Notes: generated by a model from the letters alone, not told the origin. DNA of 64,000 bases from Parabacteroides sp. (GCA_019417325.1 DXVO01000019.1:88611-152610); one strand, 5' to 3'. Counted from the stretch's first letter, positions 26,615-37,451 are shown. Program-made: numbers and translations.

Positions 26615-28762
26615 ATGAAAAAACATTTATTGGCTATTTTAGTGTTGGCAATTTTCATGACCGGTTGTAAATCCGACAAACGATTGGTTGATTATGTAAA
26701 TCCTTTATTGGGAACAGCAACTCTTTGGGAGCCCGAAGACTTGGGATATGTGCGTAAAATGAAAGCGCGTACCTGGGGCGCCGAGGTTTTTCCCGGATCT
26801 TCTCTGCCGAATGCGATGGTACAACTCAGTCCGGTAACACAGTTCCGGAGTGGTGCAGGGTATCAGTATGAGGATACCGTTATTTATGGTTTTTCCCATA
26901 CGAATAAAGGACATTGGAACCTGCTCCATATACCATTGTTGCCTGTTACCGGAAAGATTTCTCCCAGTGATTATTGTTCCGGATACAGCCATGCGAATGA
27001 ATCGGCACATCCCGGATATTACCAGGTGTTTCTCGAAAGATATGGAATTAACGCAGAGTTGACATCCACATTGCGTTGTGCTTACCATAAATATACGTTC
27101 AGGGAAGGAGACGATAAAAGACTGTTGGCCGATATGACCCGCTCTAATAACCGGGTGACGGAATGGAATATAAAGAAAGTGAATGAGCATGTTTTTTCCG
27201 GTTTCCAGCATGGGGATGGTAAAATGTATTTCTATGCAGTATCCAATTATGGCATAAAAGATATAGAACAGGCAAAAGATGAGGTGCATGAAGTGTCTTT
27301 GGTTAATTTTAAGGATAGTAAAGGGAAAGAACCTTTGGAACTTAAAATAGGGTTCTCTTTTGTCAGTGTGGAAAACGCTAAAATGAATCTGGAACAGGAA
27401 ATGCTGAATAAGAATTTTACAGAAGTCCGTGGTGAAGCAGCTAAAACATGGGAAAACCTGTTGGCAAAAATAAATGTAACGGGTGGGACGGAACGTGAAA
27501 AAGGTATATTTTACTCCTGTCTGTACCGTTCGTTCCTTTGGCCGGCTTTGCGTAGTGATGTAAACGGGGAATATACGGATGCAAAAGGCGAGATAGCCAA
27601 CGGAGGATTCCGTTATTATACAGACCCTTCATTCTGGGATGATTACCGCAATAAGCTGGTATTGCTGGGAATGTTATCACCGGATGTTACAGTCGATGTA
27701 ATTAAGTCTATCACGGATAAGGGGGAAAAGAGAAACGGATATATGCCGACATTCTTTCATGGCGACCATGCATCTGTTTTCGTTGCCGGGACTTATCTAC
27801 GCGGTTTGAAAGATTTTGATTTGAAGCGTGCTTATCAGTTGTTGCTGAATAATGCTACGGTTCCCGGACGTGGAGGCAGGCCTTATCTGGACGAATATAT
27901 GGAAAGAGGCTGGATTGCGGAAAAAGATACGACAAATGTCCCGACGCAGGATGAGTATAAAGCTGCTGTAACAAAAACGGTGGAATATGCTTACGACGAC
28001 TATGCTACTGCTTTGTTGGCTAAAGAGTTGGGCGACGAGGATAACTATAATTTGCTGATGAAACGTACCTCCAACTATAAGAACCTGTTCGATCCGGGTA
28101 CCGGTTTTTGGAGAGGACGTATCGATAATGGCAATTGGATTGAAGATTTTGATCCGTATTATCCTTATTATGCTTATATGTACCGGGAAGCAAATGCTTG
28201 GCAATCCCTGTTTTTTGCCCCTCATGACCCGGAAGGAATGATCGCCCTTTATCCGAGTAAAGAAGCGGTTGAGCAAAAGCTTGATTCTTTGTTTACAGAA
28301 CCGTGGAGAGGCTATGAAGCACATAATATGACAGGATTTATCGGAAATTACTGTCATGGAAACCAGCCGGACCACAGTGTCCCTTATACTTATTATTTTA
28401 TCGGCAAGCAGGAAAAGGCACAATGTATGTTGGATAGTATTATGGGACATTATTATGATATGGGTGCGGATAAACTTGCTTATGCGGGTATGGATGATGC
28501 CGGTGAAATGTCAGCCTGGTATGTTTTTAATGCAATCGGTTTATATACATATTCTCCGGCGGATCCGGAATATATAGTATCTGTACCTCTGTTCGACCAG
28601 GTTCGGTTTACTTTAGATGATAAAACCAGATTTACAATCAAAAAGAACGGCAACGGGAAGAAGATAACGAAGATAACTTATGGAGGCAAGGAACTTGACG
28701 GATGGTTCATTTCTCATGACCAGTTGAAGGAAGGCAAAGAACTTGTGATTAATGCCTTATAA
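26615..28762 (+). CDS. GH92 family glycosyl hydrolase (alpha-mannosidase-like) lipoprotein
   Basis: A 715-residue protein with a lipobox (ILVLAIFMTGCKSD). GH92 features are YVNPLLGT, FPGSSLPNAMVQLSPVT, GFSHTNKG, PSFWDDYRNK, NGYMPTFFHGDHASVF and AGMDDAGEMSAWYVFNAIGLY. GH92 enzymes are calcium-dependent exo-alpha-mannosidases acting on N-glycans or mannan. An extra stretch between NPLLGT and FPGSS (TLWEPEDLGYVRKMKARTWG) is longer than I expect and may mark a subgroup. It is exported, probably periplasmic or surface-anchored, and is divergent from the LytS/LytTR system. Confidence 0.88.
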   Translation: MKKHLLAILVLAIFMTGCKSDKRLVDYVNPLLGTATLWEPEDLGYVRKMKARTWGAEVFPGSSLPNAMVQLSPVTQFRSGAGYQYEDTVIYGFSHTNKGHWNLLHIPLLPVTGKISPSDYCSGYSHANESAHPGYYQVFLERYGINAELTSTLRCAYHKYTFREGDDKRLLADMTRSNNRVTEWNIKKVNEHVFSGFQHGDGKMYFYAVSNYGIKDIEQAKDEVHEVSLVNFKDSKGKEPLELKIGFSFVSVENAKMNLEQEMLNKNFTEVRGEAAKTWENLLAKINVTGGTEREKGIFYSCLYRSFLWPALRSDVNGEYTDAKGEIANGGFRYYTDPSFWDDYRNKLVLLGMLSPDVTVDVIKSITDKGEKRNGYMPTFFHGDHASVFVAGTYLRGLKDFDLKRAYQLLLNNATVPGRGGRPYLDEYMERGWIAEKDTTNVPTQDEYKAAVTKTVEYAYDDYATALLAKELGDEDNYNLLMKRTSNYKNLFDPGTGFWRGRIDNGNWIEDFDPYYPYYAYMYREANAWQSLFFAPHDPEGMIALYPSKEAVEQKLDSLFTEPWRGYEAHNMTGFIGNYCHGNQPDHSVPYTYYFIGKQEKAQCMLDSIMGHYYDMGADKLAYAGMDDAGEMSAWYVFNAIGLYTYSPADPEYIVSVPLFDQVRFTLDDKTRFTIKKNGNGKKITKITYGGKELDGWFISHDQLKEGKELVINAL

Positions 28763-28815
28763 ATCAGAAAAATATTGGCTGGTAGTTCATTTTTGAACCC
28801 GTAGTATTTTGTTTT

Positions 28816-28893
28816 CGAGGTGGTCGAAAATATTCACGAGGCGGTCATTCATATTTTCGAGGGCGCCAAAAATATGAATGACCGCCTCGTGAA
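28816..28893. repeat. 21-base repeat units with a 25-base perfect inverted repeat
   Basis: CGAGG-containing units begin at 28816, 28837 and 28858, exactly 21 bases apart. From 28833 to 28857 the sequence (TTCACGAGGCGGTCATTCAT and five more bases) is repeated as an exact reverse complement at 28869-28893 with an 11-base loop. It lies 70 bases after the GH92 stop and could form a very stable cruciform or transcript hairpin. No T-run follows. Confidence 0.75.
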
Positions 28894-28987
28894 CAGATTT
28901 AGATAGGAGAAAAATAAAAATAGCCCATGTCCTTTTAGCTGTATGTCCCGGTAGAAAAATTAATAATCAGGAGGGCTTTGTAGAAAC

Positions 28988-29020
28988 AAAAAAGAGGGAA
29001 CGAAAAGCTCCCTCTTTTTT
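28988..29020. terminator. Bidirectional terminator after rplS
   Basis: AAAAAAGAGGGA and TCCCTCTTTTTT are exact complements with a nine-base loop. On the minus strand it follows the rplS stop by about 20 bases. Confidence 0.85.
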
Positions 29021-29042
29021 ATGGCAATAGAACCGAAGAATA

Positions 29043-29390
29043 TTAGTTTCTTCTTTCTTTGATTCTTGCTTTCTTACCGGTAAGTGCACGCAGGTAATAC
29101 AATTTAGCACGACGTACTTTACCCAGTTTGTTAACAGTGATGCTTTCGATGAACGGTGATTCGATCGGGAAAATTCTTTCCACACCAACGTTTTCAGACA
29201 TTTTGCGAACAGTGAAACGTTTTTTGTCACCGTGTCCTGAAATACGGATAACAACGCCTCTGTACTGCTGAACACGTTCTTTGTTACCTTCTTTGATACG
29301 GTAAGCTACTGTAATCGTGTCACCACTCTTGAAAGAAGGATGTTCCTTCTTTGTCGCAAACGCTTCTTCTACAACTTTAATTAAATCCAT
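29043..29390 (-). CDS. rplS: 50S ribosomal protein L19
   Basis: A 115-residue ribosomal protein of normal length. Conserved features include [56 protein letters not shown] and [23 protein letters not shown]. It sits at the 30S-50S interface. It is monocistronic here, unlike the rpsP-rimM-trmD-rplS operon of many bacteria. Terminated by the strong hairpin at 28988-29020. Confidence 0.98.
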   Translation of the reverse strand: MDLIKVVEEAFATKKEHPSFKSGDTITVAYRIKEGNKERVQQYRGVVIRISGHGDKKRFTVRKMSENVGVERIFPIESPFIESITVNKLGKVRRAKLYYLRALTGKKARIKERRN

Positions 29391-29562
29391 TGTTTATAGC
29401 TTTTTAATTGTAATGTTTAACGAAACGCAATATAACGGGCTACTTTGTCCCGACAGAGATTACGTAAAGCGGCTGCAAAGTAACGAAATAAATATTTGAT
29501 ACGCAAGTAGGAAGGATTTGTTTTTTCGTTATATTTGGACTGTTTTTATACTCGAAAGTAAA

Positions 29563-32541
29563 ATGAAAAAGATATATATACTGTTTTTATGCTGCATTTG
29601 TTCACTTTACGGGAAAAGTGAAATCGTTCCAAATATGTATCGTTCAGTAGACAAAGAAAAGATGAATCATTGGGTGGATTCCGTATTCGACTCGATGAGC
29701 AGTGACGAGCGTATCGGGCAGTTGTTTATGGTGATTCTTAATCCAAAGGATGATACCCGGAACCTGCAGCGGTTGAAACGGTATATAGATGAAATTAAAA
29801 TAGGCGGCATTCTTTTCCATAAAGGAGATCCCGAGACACAGGCGCTCGTAACGAACAGGGCGCAAAAATCTTCTAAAGTTCCTTTGTTGATTTCATTGGA
29901 TGGAGAATGGGGGTTGTCCATGCGCCTGAGCGGGACAACACGGTTTCCGAAAAATATGATGTTGGGAGCTATCGAAGATAATAACCTGATTACCGAATAT
30001 GGGCGCGAAGTGGCACGCCAGTGTAAAGAGATGGGTATCCATATCAATTTTGCACCGGATATGGATGTGAATAGCAATACGGATAATCCGGTAATCGGCA
30101 TCCGCTCGTTTGGGGAAAGCCCGGCGGCTGTTGCAGATAAGGGTATCGCGTATGCGAAAGGACTGGAAGAGAATGGCATCCTATCTGTAGCCAAGCATTT
30201 TCCGGGACATGGCGATACTTCGGAAGACTCACACAATACGCTTCCTGCTGTTTACCATGACAGGGCCCGTCTGGACAGTGTGGAGATCTATCCTTTTAAA
30301 CGTTATATTCAGGAAGGTTTTGCCGGAGTAATGACCGGGCATCTTTATGTGCCGGCTCTGGATAAAACGAACCGTCCTTCTTCTTTGTCCGAACCGATTG
30401 TAACGGGCTTATTAAAGAAAGAACTTCAATTTTCAGGTCTTTGTTTTACTGATGCTTTGGCGATGAAGGGGGCGACTTCCAATAAATCGGATAACCTGTC
30501 AGTCAAAGCCTTATTGGCAGGAAATGATATCCTGCTTGCTCCGGCGGCTCCGCTTTCTGATTTTGCAGCGGTAAAAGAAGCCATAGAAGATGGTACGTTG
30601 AATCTGGAAGAGATTGAAGCGAAATGCCTAAAAATATTACAGTATAAATATATTGCCGGATTGAATAATTATCAGCCGGTTGAACTCAAAGGGCTTTCCG
30701 GGCGTTTGAATTCTCCCCATGCCGCCTGGCTTGCTGCCAAATTAAATTCGGAAGCAATCACTCTGTTGAAAAATGAAAATGACCTGTTGCCATTAAAGCA
30801 GTTGGGCAAAAAGAATACGGCAGTCCTTTCGATTGGCGATGCGGTAGGAAATAGCTTTCAAACGATGGTGAACCGCTATGATACGGTTGCCTGTTTCAGT
30901 ATTTCCCGTACGGCAACGGCTGCACAGGTTCAGCAGGTTTATAAGAAACTGGAAGCATATGACCGGATTATTTGTAGTGTACATACCGTCCGTATTCCGG
31001 AGAATCCGGCTTTGCGTAAACTGGCGGAAAAGAAAGAGCTGATTCTTGCTTTTTTCACGTTGCCTTATTTTGCCAAGGAATATAAGCAAACGGTAGAAAA
31101 AGCAAAAGCTGTTATAATGGGCTATGAGATGACCCCTCTGGCACAGGAATATGCTGCGCAGATGGTCTTTGGCGGAGTTGCGGCAAAAGGCAAACTACCG
31201 GTATCTATCCCCGGTCTGTATTTTGCCGGGACCGGAATCTTTACGGAAAAGACCCGTTTGGGATATCATGAACCGGAAGAGGTCGGTTTGAATGCCGTCC
31301 GCCTGAATGAAATCGATTCGATAGTGAAGGAGGGCTTGGATAAGCAGGCTTATCCCGGTTGTCAGGTGCTGGTCGCTAAAAATGGAATGGTTATCTATGA
31401 GAAATCTTTTGGCTACTTTGATTATAGCAGTTCGCAACCGGTAGATAATGATGCTGTGTATGATTTGGCTTCTTCTTCAAAGGCTACCGGTACATTGCTT
31501 GCGGTGATGAAAGCTTACGACCGGAAAAAGTTCTCGTTAAACAGTAAAATTTCTGAATTTGTACCGGAGCTGAAATCTTCAGATAAAAAAGATTTGAATA
31601 TAAAGGAATTGTTGTATCATCAGTCGGGATTGACCCCTTCAATTAATTTCTATCTGGATGCGATGGATAAGGATAGCTATACAGGCAGTTTGTACAGCCG
31701 TGTAAAAGATGCGGCCCATCCGGTTAATTTTGACGGGAAGACTTATGTCAGGGAAGATGTCGCCTATCTTCCCGGTTTGGTTTCTAACAAGAAAAAACCG
31801 GAGTTTGCCACCGAGGTGGCGCGCGATTTCTATTTGAACACTTCTTTTAAAGATTCGATTATCAAAGAAATAAAAGACTCTAAATTAAGAAACCGGGGAA
31901 AGTACAAGTATAGCTGTATCAATTTTATCCTTTTGAAGATGATGGTGGAGAAACAGATGAACCAGCCGATGGATAGTCTGCTGGATACGGATTTTTTCCG
32001 TCCGCTGGGTGCCTGGCATACGGCTTACAATCCGTTGCACAGGATGGATACTTCACGGATCGTACCGACGGAAAACGATCGTTTTGTTCGTCATCAGCAA
32101 CTCCGGGGGTATGTGCATGATGAAGCGGCCGCTTTCCAGGGAGGGGTTTCCGGGAATGCCGGATTGTTCTCGAACGCAAACGACCTGGCTAAAATACTTC
32201 AGTTGTATCTGAATTTAGGGGCTTATGGAGACGAACGCTATCTGTCGGCTGAAACAAGCCGGCTGTTTACACAGAGTAAAAGCCCGACGTCGCACAGGGG
32301 ATTAGGGTTCGATAAGCCCTTGGTGGGCAATCCACGGCTTTCCACTTGTGGAACACTGGCGCCTCCGTCGGTTTATGGGCATACAGGGTACACCGGGACC
32401 TGTTTTTGGGTGGACCCGGATAATCAAATGATTTATATTTTTCTGTCTAACCGGGTAAATCCTACGCGTGCCAATAACAAATTGAGCTCGCTGGATATCC
32501 GGACCCGTATACAGGATACGATTTACAAAGCGTTGATGTAG
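29563..32541 (+). CDS. Fusion of GH3 beta-N-acetylhexosaminidase (NagZ-like) and serine beta-lactamase-type hydrolase
   Basis: About 992 residues from the ATG at 29563, which gives a signal peptide (MKKIYILFLCCICSLYG); an upstream in-frame start at 29518 is less convincing. Residues about 35-380 are a GH3 domain with the NagZ hallmark KHFPGHGDTSEDSHNTLP and catalytic-type FTDALAMKGA. A GH3 C-terminal domain follows. From about residue 570 there is a class C beta-lactamase-like domain with SSSK (SxxK) near 636, YSCIN (YxN) and HTGYTG replacing KTG. Exported, so likely to trim murein or muropeptides in the periplasm. This domain pairing is known in Bacteroidetes. Confidence 0.88.
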   Translation: MKKIYILFLCCICSLYGKSEIVPNMYRSVDKEKMNHWVDSVFDSMSSDERIGQLFMVILNPKDDTRNLQRLKRYIDEIKIGGILFHKGDPETQALVTNRAQKSSKVPLLISLDGEWGLSMRLSGTTRFPKNMMLGAIEDNNLITEYGREVARQCKEMGIHINFAPDMDVNSNTDNPVIGIRSFGESPAAVADKGIAYAKGLEENGILSVAKHFPGHGDTSEDSHNTLPAVYHDRARLDSVEIYPFKRYIQEGFAGVMTGHLYVPALDKTNRPSSLSEPIVTGLLKKELQFSGLCFTDALAMKGATSNKSDNLSVKALLAGNDILLAPAAPLSDFAAVKEAIEDGTLNLEEIEAKCLKILQYKYIAGLNNYQPVELKGLSGRLNSPHAAWLAAKLNSEAITLLKNENDLLPLKQLGKKNTAVLSIGDAVGNSFQTMVNRYDTVACFSISRTATAAQVQQVYKKLEAYDRIICSVHTVRIPENPALRKLAEKKELILAFFTLPYFAKEYKQTVEKAKAVIMGYEMTPLAQEYAAQMVFGGVAAKGKLPVSIPGLYFAGTGIFTEKTRLGYHEPEEVGLNAVRLNEIDSIVKEGLDKQAYPGCQVLVAKNGMVIYEKSFGYFDYSSSQPVDNDAVYDLASSSKATGTLLAVMKAYDRKKFSLNSKISEFVPELKSSDKKDLNIKELLYHQSGLTPSINFYLDAMDKDSYTGSLYSRVKDAAHPVNFDGKTYVREDVAYLPGLVSNKKKPEFATEVARDFYLNTSFKDSIIKEIKDSKLRNRGKYKYSCINFILLKMMVEKQMNQPMDSLLDTDFFRPLGAWHTAYNPLHRMDTSRIVPTENDRFVRHQQLRGYVHDEAAAFQGGVSGNAGLFSNANDLAKILQLYLNLGAYGDERYLSAETSRLFTQSKSPTSHRGLGFDKPLVGNPRLSTCGTLAPPSVYGHTGYTGTCFWVDPDNQMIYIFLSNRVNPTRANNKLSSLDIRTRIQDTIYKALM

Positions 32542-32565
32542 GCTTTTCTTATCGGAAAAGATATG

Positions 32566-32573
32566 TATCTTTG
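32566..32573 (+). promoter_or_regulatory. Promoter -7 element for the CobD-like gene
   Basis: TATCTTTG, 45 bases before the start codon and 25 bases after the preceding stop; it suggests independent transcription from the GH3 fusion gene. Confidence 0.45.
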
Positions 32574-32617
32574 TCCATCTATTAATAAAATATTATTTAC
32601 TAAAATACATTATTCAT

Positions 32618-33646
32618 ATGTTATTCGGTCACGGCGATGATTTTTACAATTCGCAGAATGAGGTGAAAATAAACTTCAGTTCTAACGTTTGGCATGGTGC
32701 CAATCTGGAAAAACTTCAGGAGCATCTGAACAGTCAGTTTGACAAGCTAACCCGTTATCCGGAACCGGATGCCGCTTCAGTAAAAAGATTGTTGGCTCGC
32801 CGTTATGAAATAAAAGAAGAGAATATTCTTGTAACCAACGGCTCTATCACAGCTTTTTATCTGTTGGCCCAGGCGTGGAAAAAGGCCAAATCTTTCATTG
32901 CTGTCCCATCCTTTTCGGAGTATGAAGATGCCTGCCGTTTGCATGAGCACGAGATCTCTTTTTTCTCAACAGGGGAAGACCTTTCGGAAGTTTCTTTTGA
33001 AGGACAGGATTTCTGTTGGCTCTGTAACCCGAATAATCCGGATGGGAAACTGATACACCGTATCGAGCTGCTGAGAATGATAGCAGCCAACCCTCAGACC
33101 ACCTTTATTATAGACCAGGCATATGTTTCTTTTACAACAGAAGAAATGCTTAAGCCTTCCGATATAAAGAATAATCCGAATCTGATATTGGTGCAGTCCA
33201 TCTCAAAGGCCTATAATATTCCGGGACTACGTGTCGGGTATATTGTTGCCACTCCTGAAAAGATACAGGAAGTCAGTAAGTATATTATTCCTTGGTCAAT
33301 AAATGCAATCGCAATAGAAGCGAGCAAATATATCCTGATACATCCGGCGCAGTTTACCCTGCCTATCCGTAAATGGCAACGCGAAACGGCTGATTTCATT
33401 TATCAGCTTACGAAGTTGGATGGTTTGGAAGTCTTGCCTACCGCAACCACTTTCTTTCTGGTTCGTTTGAGAAAAGGGACGGCTGCTGATTTGAAACAAT
33501 ATTTATGGGATAATTATAACATCCTGATTCGCGATGCCTCCAACTTCCGCGGATTGGATGAAACCTATATTCGCCTCTCTACTCAAACGAAGAATGAAAA
33601 TGAACAGTTGATAGAAGCGGTACGCGAATGGCTTGCTAAGCAATAA
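32618..33646 (+). CDS. PLP-dependent aminotransferase class I/II, L-threonine-phosphate decarboxylase (CobD)-like
   Basis: A 342-residue PLP enzyme of the histidinol-phosphate aminotransferase/CobD branch. The N-terminus has the GHGDD segment often seen in CobD, followed by FSSNVWHGAN, CNPNNPDGKL, and the PLP lysine in VQSISKAYNIPGLRVGY. The C-terminus RDASNFRGLDETYIRLS is typical of the branch. CobD makes (R)-1-amino-2-propanol phosphate for the cobalamin nucleotide loop. No other cobalamin biosynthesis gene is adjacent, so a histidinol-phosphate-type role cannot be excluded. Confidence 0.65.
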   Translation: MLFGHGDDFYNSQNEVKINFSSNVWHGANLEKLQEHLNSQFDKLTRYPEPDAASVKRLLARRYEIKEENILVTNGSITAFYLLAQAWKKAKSFIAVPSFSEYEDACRLHEHEISFFSTGEDLSEVSFEGQDFCWLCNPNNPDGKLIHRIELLRMIAANPQTTFIIDQAYVSFTTEEMLKPSDIKNNPNLILVQSISKAYNIPGLRVGYIVATPEKIQEVSKYIIPWSINAIAIEASKYILIHPAQFTLPIRKWQRETADFIYQLTKLDGLEVLPTATTFFLVRLRKGTAADLKQYLWDNYNILIRDASNFRGLDETYIRLSTQTKNENEQLIEAVREWLAKQ

Positions 33647-33704
33647 AAGCAGCTTGACGTATAAATACTGCAAGAGGAAGTTCTGAAACTTTCTCACGGA
33701 TAAC

Positions 33705-33765
33705 AAACGGGCACAGAGATTAGCAGAGATAAAAAAGTCTGCAAAATCTGTGCCCGTTTTCGTTA
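33705..33765 (+). terminator. Terminator after the CobD-like gene
   Basis: AACGGGCACAGA pairs with TCTGTGCCCGTT, with an inner GCAGA/TCTGC stem, followed by TTCG and TT runs. Confidence 0.75.
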
Positions 33766-33827
33766 TGGGTTATAAAGCCTTTTTGTAAGTTAGCAAGATT
33801 GGAAAAGTGACCGGTGGAATGTCCTGT

Positions 33828-33835
33828 TATCTTTG
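33828..33835 (+). promoter_or_regulatory. Promoter -7 element that fixes the start of the AraC/GyrI-like gene
   Basis: TATCTTTG lies inside the in-frame extension that begins at 33807; transcription from here would start near 33842, so the ATG at 33858 must be used. Confidence 0.5.
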
Positions 33836-33857
33836 TCCGGTGAAACAGTATAAGAAT

Positions 33858-34715
33858 ATGCAACAAAGAACATCTACAAGAGAAGAATACCTGAAGCGGG
33901 TAAACCTGGTGATTGAATATGTGAATAATCATTTGGGAGAGAATATAGATTTGAACCGGCTTGCCGAGATTTCTAATTTCTCACCTTATCATTTTCACCG
34001 GGTGATGAGCGCATTTCTGGGGGAACCTCTCGGGACATTTATCGTGCGGACAAGGATCGAGACTGCAGCCCGGTTGCTTCGTTACACGGATTTGTCTATC
34101 AGTGAGATTGCTTACAGGGTAGGGTATGGTGCACCTTCTTCTTTGTCGAAAGCCTTCAGGCAGTTCTATTCTATTTCACCGAATGAATATAGAAACAATA
34201 AAGAGTACACAATTATGAGACCAGAAAAAATAGGACAGGATTTGCAGTTACAAACTGAAGTAAAAGAGATTCCGGTAAGAGACGTGATTTATATCCGCCT
34301 GACAGGTGATTACCGTTTGAATGACTATGGCGGAACATGGAAACGGCTGATAGGGTTCGTTATCGAAAATAAGTTGCCTATGGGTGATCCCAGTCCGCTT
34401 TGTATTTACTATGACGACCCGAAAGTAACCGCTCCGGAAAAGTTACGTACGGACGTTTGCATGGTATTGCCGCAGTCGGTGGAACCAAAAGGGGAAGTAG
34501 GAGCACGGCAGATTCCGGCAGGACGCTATGCCACATTCCTGTATAAGGGAGCCTATGAACACTTAGGTATGGTTTATGATACGATTTATGCACAAAAGAT
34601 ACCGCAGTTGGGCTATACTTTCCGGGATGAACCCAGTTACGAACGTTATCTGAATGACCCCTGTAATACCCTTCCGGAGGATTTGCTGACGGAAATTTGT
34701 ATTCCTATAGAATAG
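33858..34715 (+). CDS. AraC family regulator with GyrI-like effector domain
   Basis: About 285 residues from the ATG at 33858. The N-terminal AraC-type DNA-binding domain has two helix-turn-helix units (LNRLAEISNFSPYHFHRVM; SISEIAYRVGYGAPSSLSKA). Residues about 130-285 form a GyrI-like/Rob-type SOUL fold effector domain (LQTEVKEIPVRDVIYIRLTG, DVCMVLPQSVEPKGEVGARQ, FLYKGAYEHLGMVYDTIY). Such proteins bind small aromatic or cationic compounds and activate resistance genes. It sits alone, 80 bases before fumC. Confidence 0.87.
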   Translation: MQQRTSTREEYLKRVNLVIEYVNNHLGENIDLNRLAEISNFSPYHFHRVMSAFLGEPLGTFIVRTRIETAARLLRYTDLSISEIAYRVGYGAPSSLSKAFRQFYSISPNEYRNNKEYTIMRPEKIGQDLQLQTEVKEIPVRDVIYIRLTGDYRLNDYGGTWKRLIGFVIENKLPMGDPSPLCIYYDDPKVTAPEKLRTDVCMVLPQSVEPKGEVGARQIPAGRYATFLYKGAYEHLGMVYDTIYAQKIPQLGYTFRDEPSYERYLNDPCNTLPEDLLTEICIPIE

Positions 34716-34797
34716 TATGTTTGGATAAGTAAGTTTTCATAAACAATTCTTTCTCTATCCGGTTTTATTATTGAGTAGACATTAAAACACAAGTGCT

Positions 34798-36198
<1,401 letters not shown>

Positions 36199-36229
36199 TA
36201 CCCTGACTATAAAAACTTGCGTTAACTGG

Positions 36230-37213
36230 TCAGCCGTTCCTTATCACATCTGTAACATTTCTTCTGGATGAATAGGGGGCGGCTTTTGCATACCCGAGGC
36301 GCAACAAAAGTACGGGGTATTCTTTGTTGATTGGAAATGTCTCCTGTATCTTATCCGCTAATTCTTTTACTTCACAAGGTTGGTTGAAAAAAGCGCAAGA
36401 GACTCCTTCTTTGCTTGCCGTCAGCAAGAAACGTTGCAATGTTCTTCCTGATGCAATCCAGTTTTCGATGGTGTTACTTCGTGTCGTGAAGAGGACTAAA
36501 TGGGAGGAAGTGCTTATTTTCTTGTTATCCCCTTTATTTTGAATACGGCTGTTCAGTACGGAACTCATAATTGTTTTGGAAATAAATGCCGGTAGGTTAG
36601 GGGCACCGAATACGGCATAACTTAATCCGTCGTGAGTTGCTTCCGAATGTTTTTTATTGAAACGCATCCATGATTTCAGTTCTTCCTTGAATGCCTGGTC
36701 GTTCATTTGCTTCTTGTTCCCCTCCAATATATACGGTCTTAATGCTTCAAATTGCGGACTGTCGTTCTCAAAGAAATAAAGTTGCGTATCCGCTTCTGTT
36801 TGGACCGCTTCCAATTTATTGAGGAAAAGGTACAGGATTTTGTTTCCGTTGTATGTCTGGCGGTTCATTTGCCGTTTTCCTATAAAAGGAAACAAAGGAG
36901 AGGGTTGCACATCGGTTGCTTTATGCAAAGTAATTTGAATCACCCGTTCCGTATCGTTTCGTGTTGCAATCCCGACTTCCGTTTGGTAGCCGGCGGCGGA
37001 TGCTGCGATGCATAAATTTTCAGCAGCGCATCCAAGGCTGATATATAATTCCCTGTGATTCCCGTCAACCACCGGCAATGCTCTGGAAAAGTCCGGTTCT
37101 ATTGTGATTTGATTCTCTTGAATAGTAAAAATCCAAGGCTGTGTGTTATGTCCGGATGGCGCTTGGGTCGCCAGTTCTATAAGCCGGATATATTTCGTTG
37201 CTTCTTCTTCCAT
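36230..37213 (-). CDS. Acg-like nitroreductase-family protein
   Basis: A 327-residue protein of the FMN-binding nitroreductase-like/Acg group. The N-terminal ATQAPSGHNTQPW is the usual flavin-binding start of nitroreductases; the middle has SLGCAAENLCIAASAAGY and the end VLLLRLGYAKAAPYSSRR. It ends 31 bases from fumC in convergent orientation. A minus-strand TACATTTG promoter element lies at 37235-37242. Role probably redox or stress linked; substrate unknown. Confidence 0.8.
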   Translation of the reverse strand: MEEEATKYIRLIELATQAPSGHNTQPWIFTIQENQITIEPDFSRALPVVDGNHRELYISLGCAAENLCIAASAAGYQTEVGIATRNDTERVIQITLHKATDVQPSPLFPFIGKRQMNRQTYNGNKILYLFLNKLEAVQTEADTQLYFFENDSPQFEALRPYILEGNKKQMNDQAFKEELKSWMRFNKKHSEATHDGLSYAVFGAPNLPAFISKTIMSSVLNSRIQNKGDNKKISTSSHLVLFTTRSNTIENWIASGRTLQRFLLTASKEGVSCAFFNQPCEVKELADKIQETFPINKEYPVLLLRLGYAKAAPYSSRRNVTDVIRNG

Positions 37214-37314
37214 TTGTTATTGCCAATCTAAATCTGATTTTTGCAAATGTACAAATATTGTTTCTCTAAATAGCGTAGGTCTATGCTCAAAATGATTTCC
37301 CTTATATTTTAATG

Positions 37315-37451
37315 GGGATGTGTCAAAAAGCTATTACTGAACGCAGATTACGCAGAACACGCAGATTCTTTATTGAAAAAATATGGTCTGCGTAAATCTG
37401 CGCTCTGTCTGCGTAGTCTGCGTTCTCTAATATATGCTTTTGACACATCCC
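37315..37451. mobile_element. MITE-like hairpin element, about 137 bp
   Basis: Terminal inverted repeats GGGATGTGTCAAAAAGC and GCTTTTGACACATCCC bound the element. Inside, GAACGCAGATTACGCAGA and CACGCAGATT pair with AATCTGCGCTCTGTCTGCG and TAGTCTGCGTTC, so the whole element folds on itself. It encodes no transposase. Such CTGCGT-rich intergenic elements look like non-autonomous mobile or palindromic repeats. The flanks 37214-37314 and 37452-37657 show no gene. Confidence 0.6.

Noticed and set aside
29399..29562. Possible leader or small gene between rplS and the GH3 fusion
   Set aside because: Only short frames without start context were seen; nothing structural stands out.
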